Source: CAYSQW01 sp964433135
Lineage (GTDB): Bacteria; Acidobacteriota; Aminicenantia; Aminicenantales; Aminicenantaceae
Length of the DNA stretch: 39,854 nucleotides
Reading direction: 5' to 3'
Assembly: GCA_964433135.1 (NCBI GenBank)
Contig: CAYSQW010000031.1
Coordinates: 1 to 39,854 of the forward strand
In this document: positions 33,925-39,854 of the stretch, piece by piece
How positions within the stretch are numbered: the stretch's first letter is position 1
How the letters are laid out: each line of letters opens with the position of its first letter
The notes under the pieces: model-generated
Seen by the model: the letters and a program-made list of their open reading frames with translations, nothing else
Database searches by the model: none
What the model was told of the DNA's origin: nothing
Translations under genes and position numbers: made by a program

Positions 33925-35964
33925 ATGAAAAAGATCGTATGGATGTTGTCTTGCATTCTGCTCATATCTCCGTGTCTTCCGGCTCTGCAGACCGATCTCA
34001 GGCCGATGACAACGGATGACGCCTTGAATTTGGCCCGGGTGGGCGACGTATTGATCTCTCCCGACGGGAATCAGGTTTTTTTCTCGCGCTCGACATTGAA
34101 CTGGGAAAAGAACAAGCGGGACGTGAAATACTTCATGATCCCCGCCGTCGGCGGGAATGCTTTTCAATACATCGGTGAATCGGGCGGGAGCGGATTCCGG
34201 TTTTCCCCGGACGGAAATTATTTGGCCTTCAAAAGAAAAATCGATAAAAAAAACCAGATTTTTCTCATGCCCAACAGCGGCGGCGAAGGCATTGTCCTGA
34301 CCAAGCACGAAACCGAAATCGGAGCTTTCATATGGGCTCCGGATTCCCGAAAGATTATCTTCGCTGCCCCTGAGCCCCGGAGTAAGGAGGAAGAGAAAGA
34401 GCATAAGGCTGGAAATGACGCTTTCTTCGTGGATGAGGGCCCCAACGGTCAAACCGAAGCCCGCTGGCGAAATCTCTGGACGGTGGACATCGAAGATGGG
34501 GAGATCCGGCGCCTCACCGATGAAAATCTCATCATCGGTGAATTCGCCATGGATCCGCGGGGCGATAGGTTGGCGTTTTCAGCCCGACGCTCCAACCGCC
34601 GCAACGACGGGCGTTTGAGCGAAATATATCTATTCGACATCACGGATAAAAAGATCGTACGGCTTACGGACAACCGGGCGCCGGAAAGCTCCCTTACATG
34701 GGCCCCCGACGGCGAAACGATCGCCTTCACCGCGGCCGATGCCCATGATTTTCTGAACCGAAACCCGAAGATATTTCTGCTCGACCCCCGGACAAAGACA
34801 TCCCGCCTCCTATCGACGGATTTTGAGGGCGGCATCCGCGGTCTTTTCTGGACGCCGGACAGCCGTTCCATCCTGTTCAACGGACAGCAGGGAACCGATA
34901 CCAACCTGTTTCGCGTCGACGCCGTATCCGGTGAAACCCGCAAGCTCACCTCTATCGAAGGAACGCTTCGCGTCCATGGTTTCTCACGGGACCGGAAAAC
35001 GATGGTTTACACCTTTACCGACTTCGATTCTCCCCCCGACATTTATGCTTCTCCGGTGGATGCATTCAATCCCGTAAGACTGACCGACGCAAATCCCTGG
35101 GTGGCGGAGGAAATCGCTCTGGCGTCAATGACGCTGATAAAATGGAAAAGCAAAAAGAACTTCGAGATCGAAGGGCTGCTCCACCTGCCGGCGGATCATG
35201 CACCCGGCCGAAGACATCCGCTTATCCTCAATATCCATGGAGGCCCCGCCGGTTGTTTTACCAACAGTTTCCGGGCCTCCTATCACGTATACGCCGGACT
35301 GGGATACGCCTCGCTATCCCCGAATGTCCGCGGCAGCAGCGGGTATACGGATAAGCTTCGGGAAGGCAACTCCATCCAGGGCGGCGACGGCATCGGATAC
35401 GGCGACTACGATGACCTCATGAACGGAGTGAACCACGTCATCAAATCGGGAGTCGCGGATCCCGAACGAATGGCCCTCAAGGGATGGAGCTATGGAGGGA
35501 TTTTGGGAGGATGGACATTGACCCGGACCGACCGCTTCCGGGCCGCTTCCATCGGAGCGGGGGTATACGACTGGGCTTCGGAATACGGTCCCGGATTCAA
35601 TTACGACGTCCGGTTCTGGCACATCGGAGGAACCCCGTGGGACAATCCGCGGGCCTACCGCGCCCAATCGGCTTTCACCCACGTCGCCGACGTCGTAACT
35701 CCCACCCTGCTCATCCACGGCATGAACGACACCACCGATACCGAGGCCCAGAGCATGCTTTTTTTCACGGCGGTCAAGGATATCGGAAAAGCTCCCGTCC
35801 GCTACCTGCGCGTCCCGCGCGAACCGCATGGATTCCGAGAGCCGCGCCATCAACGGATGCGCGATATCGAGGAGATCAGGTGGATGCAGAAACACGTTCT
35901 CGGATCGGACTGGGTGCCTTGGGAAAGGGAAACCGAGAAGAAGCCGGATGAGGAAAAGAGCTGA
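33925..35964 (+). CDS. Secreted S9-family peptidase (dipeptidyl/acylaminoacyl-peptidase-like)
   Basis: A 679-residue protein with a signal peptide (KKIVWMLSCILLISPCLPALQ) and AAGGAG before the ATG. Residues about 35-390 form a TolB-like beta-propeller. Residues about 405-660 are the alpha/beta-hydrolase domain with NIHGGPAG, Ser522 in GWSYGG, Asp602 in HGMNDTTD and His635 in EPHGFREPRHQ. The GWSYGG nucleophile elbow differs from the GGSGGG of the two other S9 genes here, so this one belongs to another S9 subgroup (closer to acylaminoacyl-peptidase/DPP types). The C-terminal tail is highly charged (ETEKKPDEEKS). A promoter is visible upstream. Confidence 0.9.
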   Translation: MKKIVWMLSCILLISPCLPALQTDLRPMTTDDALNLARVGDVLISPDGNQVFFSRSTLNWEKNKRDVKYFMIPAVGGNAFQYIGESGGSGFRFSPDGNYLAFKRKIDKKNQIFLMPNSGGEGIVLTKHETEIGAFIWAPDSRKIIFAAPEPRSKEEEKEHKAGNDAFFVDEGPNGQTEARWRNLWTVDIEDGEIRRLTDENLIIGEFAMDPRGDRLAFSARRSNRRNDGRLSEIYLFDITDKKIVRLTDNRAPESSLTWAPDGETIAFTAADAHDFLNRNPKIFLLDPRTKTSRLLSTDFEGGIRGLFWTPDSRSILFNGQQGTDTNLFRVDAVSGETRKLTSIEGTLRVHGFSRDRKTMVYTFTDFDSPPDIYASPVDAFNPVRLTDANPWVAEEIALASMTLIKWKSKKNFEIEGLLHLPADHAPGRRHPLILNIHGGPAGCFTNSFRASYHVYAGLGYASLSPNVRGSSGYTDKLREGNSIQGGDGIGYGDYDDLMNGVNHVIKSGVADPERMALKGWSYGGILGGWTLTRTDRFRAASIGAGVYDWASEYGPGFNYDVRFWHIGGTPWDNPRAYRAQSAFTHVADVVTPTLLIHGMNDTTDTEAQSMLFFTAVKDIGKAPVRYLRVPREPHGFREPRHQRMRDIEEIRWMQKHVLGSDWVPWERETEKKPDEEKS

Positions 35965-35989
35965 GGGCGCGGTTTCTTTCGGATCGTCT

Positions 35990-37654
35990 TCAGCGATAAT
36001 TCCAGGCTGAGGTGTCCTCCCCGGACGGAGCGTTCTTCATGATCTGTCGGGCCATGGCTTCCATCAGCTCACGGCCCCGAATCCCCCAGCAGTGCGGAGC
36101 GCGGTCGCCGTATTTTACCTCTCCGGCATAATAAGGATCCGAGGTGTTTTCCAGGAATTCTTCCAACAGGACCACGGCGCAGTTGAGGTAATAGGTGTCC
36201 ATATCCCCCGTGTAAATATGGAGTTTCCCCTCCAGTTGGGAGCCGATCCGCGACCAGTTCTCTTCCAGATAGTGGCGAAGATCGTAAGGTCTCCACAATT
36301 CAGCCGTTTCATGATCGATCTCTCCCGTCTCCCAGTCCCAGACCTGGCGCGGATAGCCGTCTTCTCCTACTGGAGAATACACCGCCTCCCAGATCGCCAT
36401 CTGTCCGCCGGAGCGGTTCTTATCGCCGATGACGAGTTCGTAATGCTGGCGGTCCTTCATCATATACAAAATCCCTCCGTCCGGAGTACGCGCATAGGGA
36501 CGCTCGACCCGTTTCCAATCGTAATCGGTAAAATATGCGTTTTCATCTTCATAGATATTGACGATCTGGTAATAGCGGAAGTCCACCGGATCCGGGCAGG
36601 TCGAAAAGGTCCCCCCAAAAAATTCCGGATGGAAAATCTGCAGGGCCAGACTCTCCCACCCTCCGGTGGAACCGCCCGAAAGCATCCGCGCATAAGGCTT
36701 GCGTATGATGCGAAACCGCTCTTCCACGGCCGGGATCAGCTCCTGCATCAGGGCATCGCCGTAAGGACCGACGTTGGCGGAATTGACGGCATAGGAATCG
36801 TCGAAATAGGGACAGGGATGCTGGAAGGTAACGAGGATCATACGCGGACAGCAATCGGAAATCCAGTATTTATAGAATTCGAAGCCGCGCTGGGCCCTCG
36901 GATTATCCGGTCCCGGATCATCGGTGCGGAATCCGTTGGGCGCCCGCAGAGAGAAATGTCCTTGAATGTAATCGACCGGATAAGAAACCTCGGGATGATC
37001 GTGGTACCCTTTCGGAAGCAACACGGTGGCGCCAAGATAGATCGGCCGGCCCCAAAATTCCGACAGCAAACGGCTCTTGAATTTGATCCGCTGCACCCAC
37101 TCCGTATCAGGCGGAACTTCGACGGGAGGGATCACGTTCCCGCACGGAATATGGATCGTCTGGCGCCGGGCGGGATTCAGACGAATTTTTTTCACATCGC
37201 TGTAGAGATTTCCCGGTGACATGTTCCAACGCTGCCCTTCCCATTGATCATCATGCAGCCAGATCGTGTGTCCGTCCGCGCGTTTGAACTCGGAATAGAC
37301 ATTGACGAAAGCCTGAACATAATAATCTCCCGCCGGCAGCTCCGTGACATTCCGCAGAGGATAGCCGACGGCGCGGTCATCGATGAAAATCTCTTCTCCC
37401 GGATTCAATGCGGATACGTTTTTTCCCCAGATAGGAACGCCCGTAAAACCGGTTTGAAAGCGCGGTTCCCGATCGTAATCCCGGGATAGGATAACATATA
37501 CCCTGCCTGTGATCGCTTCGGAATGGACCTCACCCGGAAAGGAAACCGCAAACCGAAAACCGGAGGGACCGGATTCCGGCGGACTGCATCCGATCAACAT
37601 CAGTCCCAAGGTACATAAACAAAATATCCATCCCAAAATCCGAAAAACATGCAT
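35990..37654 (-). CDS. Esterase-D-like alpha/beta hydrolase lipoprotein
   Basis: A 554-residue protein with a lipobox LIGC (Cys23) after a hydrophobic segment. GAGGAGG precedes the ATG. An N-terminal beta-rich domain of about 150 residues precedes a putative-esterase (PF00756-type) domain. The nucleophile is Ser329 in SGGSTGGW; the acid is likely in GDMDTYYLN and the His in APHCWG near the C-terminus. Members of this fold include feruloyl/acetyl esterases, enterochelin esterases and related enzymes. The N-terminal domain with 'IGRVYVILSRD'-like strands is seen in secreted esterases of peptidase-rich bacteria. The substrate cannot be decided. It converges on the S9 gene with 25 bp between stops. 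Confidence 0.8.
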   Translation of the reverse strand: MHVFRILGWIFCLCTLGLMLIGCSPPESGPSGFRFAVSFPGEVHSEAITGRVYVILSRDYDREPRFQTGFTGVPIWGKNVSALNPGEEIFIDDRAVGYPLRNVTELPAGDYYVQAFVNVYSEFKRADGHTIWLHDDQWEGQRWNMSPGNLYSDVKKIRLNPARRQTIHIPCGNVIPPVEVPPDTEWVQRIKFKSRLLSEFWGRPIYLGATVLLPKGYHDHPEVSYPVDYIQGHFSLRAPNGFRTDDPGPDNPRAQRGFEFYKYWISDCCPRMILVTFQHPCPYFDDSYAVNSANVGPYGDALMQELIPAVEERFRIIRKPYARMLSGGSTGGWESLALQIFHPEFFGGTFSTCPDPVDFRYYQIVNIYEDENAYFTDYDWKRVERPYARTPDGGILYMMKDRQHYELVIGDKNRSGGQMAIWEAVYSPVGEDGYPRQVWDWETGEIDHETAELWRPYDLRHYLEENWSRIGSQLEGKLHIYTGDMDTYYLNCAVVLLEEFLENTSDPYYAGEVKYGDRAPHCWGIRGRELMEAMARQIMKNAPSGEDTSAWNYR

Positions 37655-38095
37655 AGCGCCTCCTCACCATAAATCGTTCGTGTCCACTCGCCCCCGATCC
37701 GGGCGGCACGGTTTCCGGTTATCGCGGTCCGTACGAACCATCTATCTTAACCTTATCCGTTTTTTTTGGACAGCGGATTTTTTATCGCCCGCCCGGTGGG
37801 GATTCCTCCCCGGAATCCAAAAGCGCGCCGATCCTCCGATTCCGGGTGGCCGCTCTCTCCACTTTCATCTTGACGAGAGCCCGGGCATATGCCACCAAAC
37901 CATTTAAAATCCTCCCAAACACCATAAGACCGTCCGGTCCGGTTTCACTCGGACGGTTGACATTTGTGCGGCGGAATCCTTAAGATGCAGGTTCGATTCG
38001 ATGGAATCCGAGGACGAAGCACATAAGATCATGAAAATCGAAATCCTGAAGAAAAAAACGGCACCGCTTCTCGATCTCCGTGCGGGGCGCCGCAA
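37655..38095. other. Divergent intergenic region with an 8-bp hairpin and possible short upstream frame
   Basis: About 440 bp between the esterase gene (minus) and the TauE/SafE gene (plus). It holds a perfect 8-bp inverted repeat, ACCGTCCG at 37929-37936 and CGGACGGT at 37950-37957, with a 13-base loop. It also holds a 32-codon plus-strand frame at 38001-38099 that ends in an ATGA overlap with the exporter start. No promoter with both boxes could be fixed. Confidence 0.5.
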
Positions 38096-38827
38096 ATGAA
38101 TTTTCCCGTGGATCTTTTGACCGCGATGCTGGCGTTCTCCATTACTGCCTTGGGAGCAACGCTGCAAGGATCGATCGGCTTCGGTCTGGGATTGATCGGC
38201 GTTCCGCTTTTGGTCATGCTGGATCCGGTTTTCGTCCCGGGTCCGGTTCTGCTGGTTGCGCTGTGCCTGACGACGCTGATCTCCCATCGTGAACACCGGG
38301 CGATCAATTTCAGGGAAATCACTTGGGCTGTAGCCGGCCGCATCCTGGGTGCGGTGATCGGAGTGTGCCTTTTAAGCCTCATCTCGGAAAACGGACTCTC
38401 TCTTTTTTTCGGATCGATGGTCCTGTTGGCGGTTTTGATCAGCATCTCCGGATGGAAGCTTTCCCTCAAGCCGTTCAATCTCCTGGGAGCCGGAACCGTA
38501 TCCGGAGTCATGGGAACCACTTCGGCCATAGGCGGCGCCCCCATGGCTTTGGTCTACCAACACCAGGAAGGTCCCCGGCTGCGCGGATCCCTTTCCAGCA
38601 TCTTCATCTTCGGGACCATCATCTCTCTGACCTCGCTCGTCCTGGCCCACCGCTTCGGCCTTCGGGAACTGCTGCTGGCCCTGGTTCTGCTCCCCGGCAC
38701 CCTGCTGGGATTTATAATGTCCCGAAAAACCGCGCGTTTTCTCGACCGCGGCTTCATCCGCCCGGCCGTGCTGATCGCATCGGCGCTGTCCGGATGCATC
38801 GTCATCCTGCGGGTATTGCTGAGCTGA
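38096..38827 (+). CDS. TauE/SafE-family membrane exporter
   Basis: A 243-residue polytopic membrane protein with about eight hydrophobic segments in two homologous halves. The first half has ALGATLQGSIGFGLGLIGVPLL and the second has GVMGTTSAIGGAPMALVYQHQ. These duplicated glycine-rich motifs are diagnostic of the TauE/SafE (sulfite/sulfoacetate/anion exporter, DUF81) family. It likely moves a small organic or inorganic anion across the cytoplasmic membrane. The substrate is unknown and no sulfur-metabolism gene is nearby. There is no clear ribosome binding site, but the ATG overlaps the TGA of a short upstream frame in an ATGA arrangement. Confidence 0.85.
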   Translation: MNFPVDLLTAMLAFSITALGATLQGSIGFGLGLIGVPLLVMLDPVFVPGPVLLVALCLTTLISHREHRAINFREITWAVAGRILGAVIGVCLLSLISENGLSLFFGSMVLLAVLISISGWKLSLKPFNLLGAGTVSGVMGTTSAIGGAPMALVYQHQEGPRLRGSLSSIFIFGTIISLTSLVLAHRFGLRELLLALVLLPGTLLGFIMSRKTARFLDRGFIRPAVLIASALSGCIVILRVLLS

Positions 38828-38875
38828 CACCACCCGGCTCCTTCGGGATTCAGAAACATTTTAGTAATTCTTTGC

Positions 38876-38904
38876 TTGACAGTTAAGGATAAGGCGGTTA
38901 TATT
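38876..38904 (+). promoter_or_regulatory. Strong sigma-70 promoter of the membrane protein-regulator cassette
   Basis: A perfect TTGACA at 38876-38881 and TATATT at 38899-38904 with the ideal 17-base spacer. It lies about 45-70 bp before the start of the membrane protein gene. Confidence 0.75.
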
Positions 38905-38928
38905 TACTTTATAATTTAAAGTACTTTA
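38905..38928 (+). promoter_or_regulatory. Palindromic operator overlapping the transcription start
   Basis: TACTTTA, a 5-base spacer, then the perfect 12-bp palindrome TAAAGTACTTTA. Three copies of one half-site are therefore arranged tail to tail immediately downstream of the -10 box, where bound protein would block initiation. The gene pair it precedes ends in a winged-helix regulator, the likely binder. Confidence 0.6.
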
Positions 38929-38947
38929 TGTTCTCCAAGGAGGATCA

Positions 38948-39550
38948 ATGAATAAATCGGACGCTCAAGGAGATATTCGTCTTATCAAGGACATGATCGA
39001 CCGGACAAGGGAAATCGCCGCCGGTTCCTGGGTGTTTTTTTTAATATGGGGAACAGCGATCATCCTGGCCGTTTCCGGCATGTATGTGTTGATCGGTCTG
39101 GGAAAACCAGAATGGATCTGGATCAACTGGACCGTTTTTATGCTTGCCGGCGTCCTGGTATCGGTTGTTTATGCCCGAAATTTCGAGCGATCGACAGGAG
39201 CAAAAACGTACTCTCAGGTTGCCATTGGCCACCTCGTCATCGCTTGCGGGGCGGGGTTTTTTCTGGCGGGCTTCATATTTCCGATGCTCGATCTTTATGC
39301 CTGGGGATTGATTCCCATCCTCATAGCCTTGATCACGGGAATCTACACCTTTACGCTTGGTGGAATATTGGAATGGAGCTTTCTCAAAGGGTGTGGAATT
39401 TTATGGTGGTTTGGGGGGCTGGGGATGGCTTTTGTTCATGAGCACTACCGTGCGCTTCTGTTTATCCCGCTTATCCTGATCGGTTACATTACACCGGCCA
39501 TGCTTCTCCGAAGGATGGTTCGAAAACAAAGAGAGCAAAATGCCGCTTGA
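38948..39550 (+). CDS. Membrane protein of unknown function, paired with a winged-helix regulator
   Basis: A 200-residue protein with a short charged N-terminal helix (residues 1-24, DIRLIKDMIDRTREIA) and about six hydrophobic segments: WVFFLIWGTAIILAV, WTVFMLAGVLVSVVY, LVIACGAGFFLAGFIF, LIPILIALITGIYTF, an ILWWFGGLG region and LLFIPLILIGYITPAML. A basic tail (RRMVRKQREQ) should face the cytoplasm. AAGGAGG lies 6 bases before the ATG. Its 3' end overlaps the regulator gene by 11 bp, so the two are translated together. No enzyme motif is seen. Small multi-pass proteins next to such regulators are often sensors or components of efflux modules, but this is inference. Confidence 0.75.
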   Translation: MNKSDAQGDIRLIKDMIDRTREIAAGSWVFFLIWGTAIILAVSGMYVLIGLGKPEWIWINWTVFMLAGVLVSVVYARNFERSTGAKTYSQVAIGHLVIACGAGFFLAGFIFPMLDLYAWGLIPILIALITGIYTFTLGGILEWSFLKGCGILWWFGGLGMAFVHEHYRALLFIPLILIGYITPAMLLRRMVRKQREQNAA

Positions 39551-39851
39551 GGCCCTTTCTCAGCTGGATCCGGTCATTCACTCCAAAGTCAGACTGGCTG
39601 TTATGTCCATCCTGGTTTCCGTCAAAAACGCCAGCTTCATTTATCTCAAAACAGCCGTCGGAGCTACGGATGGAAACCTGAGCATCAGCCTGTCCAAGCT
39701 TGAGAAGGCGGGGTATATCAAGGTTAAAAAAAGCTTTCAAGGCAAAAAGCCATTGACGACGTGCGCGGTTACGGTCAAGGGCAGAGATGCCTTTTCACGC
39801 CATGTAAAGGCTTTAGACCATATTATCCATGGGAAAGAAGATCGACAGTGA
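39540..39851 (+). CDS. Winged-helix transcriptional regulator
   Basis: A 103-residue DNA-binding protein. After a short N-terminal helix (HSKVRLAVMSILVS) comes the helix-turn-helix pattern FIYLKTAVGATDGNLSISLSKLEKAGYIKVKKSF, followed by a wing (GKKPLTTCAVTVKGRDAF) and a C-terminal helix. This is the layout of ArsR-like 'winged helix DNA-binding domain' (HTH_34-type) repressors that act as dimers. The gene overlaps the membrane protein gene by 11 bp. The palindrome TAAAGTACTTTA under the promoter of the unit is its likely operator, so autoregulation is probable. No metal- or ligand-binding cysteines are visible. The stop is 3 bases before the window end, so the gene is complete. Confidence 0.85.
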   Translation: MPLEALSQLDPVIHSKVRLAVMSILVSVKNASFIYLKTAVGATDGNLSISLSKLEKAGYIKVKKSFQGKKPLTTCAVTVKGRDAFSRHVKALDHIIHGKEDRQ

Positions 39852-39854
39852 TCA

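Overview
The window is a dense bacterial chromosome segment of about 40 kb with moderately high GC. It has strong AGGAGG-type ribosome binding sites and a repeat-bearing, AT-richer patch at the left end. No rRNA, tRNA, integrase, transposase or CRISPR array was found. The gene content points to a proteolytic, peptide-fermenting lineage. Three secreted gamma-glutamyltransferase-family (GGT) Ntn hydrolases, two M1 metallopeptidases, an M14 carboxypeptidase, two M20-fold proteins, three S9 prolyl-oligopeptidase-like proteins, a sodium:alanine symporter and a PhoA-type phosphatase lie within 36 kb. This profile resembles Candidatus Aminicenantes / Acidobacteriota-like genomes. That assignment is inferred from gene content, because no phylogenetic marker gene is present.

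Layout. 1-686: non-coding, repeat-bearing DNA. 687-3221 (minus): a GGT-like lipoprotein and a secreted LolA-like protein. 3380-4627 (plus): an M20-fold protein whose metal ligands are mostly lost. 4690-7526 (minus): an M1 peptidase followed by a membrane protein. 7987-9648 (plus): a second M1 aminopeptidase. 9714-15942 (minus): S9 peptidase, AGCS Na+/alanine symporter and M14 carboxypeptidase. 16127-21043 (minus): a tandem discoidin-like protein, a canonical GGT, a fossil 3' end of a second M14 gene, and a divergent GGT-like protein. 21179-25595 (minus): GT4 glycosyltransferase, polysaccharide deacetylase, glycerol kinase and monoacylglycerol-lipase-like hydrolase. 25659-32110 (minus): S9 peptidase, alkaline phosphatase, AbgB-like M20 amidohydrolase and HAD phosphatase. 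32416-37654: a TSGG-repeat DUF4097 protein, a 57-residue acidic small protein, a third S9 peptidase and an esterase lipoprotein. 38096-39851 (plus): a TauE/SafE exporter, then a membrane protein overlapping a winged-helix regulator, with a clear promoter and palindromic operator.

How they fit together. Most enzymes carry signal peptides or lipoboxes, so peptides and gamma-glutamyl or other amides are probably cut outside the cytoplasm, with amino acids entering through the symporter. The lipase and glycerol kinase form a plausible glycerol-salvage pair. The deacetylase and glycosyltransferase are translationally coupled and point to envelope polysaccharide work. The most notable observations are four. 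First, an M14 C-terminal remnant sits in frame upstream of the canonical GGT. Second, an M20 homologue appears catalytically dead. Third, two of the three GGT paralogues lack the residues that bind the gamma-glutamyl group. Fourth, a palindromic operator lies under a near-consensus promoter in front of the terminal two-gene regulator cassette.
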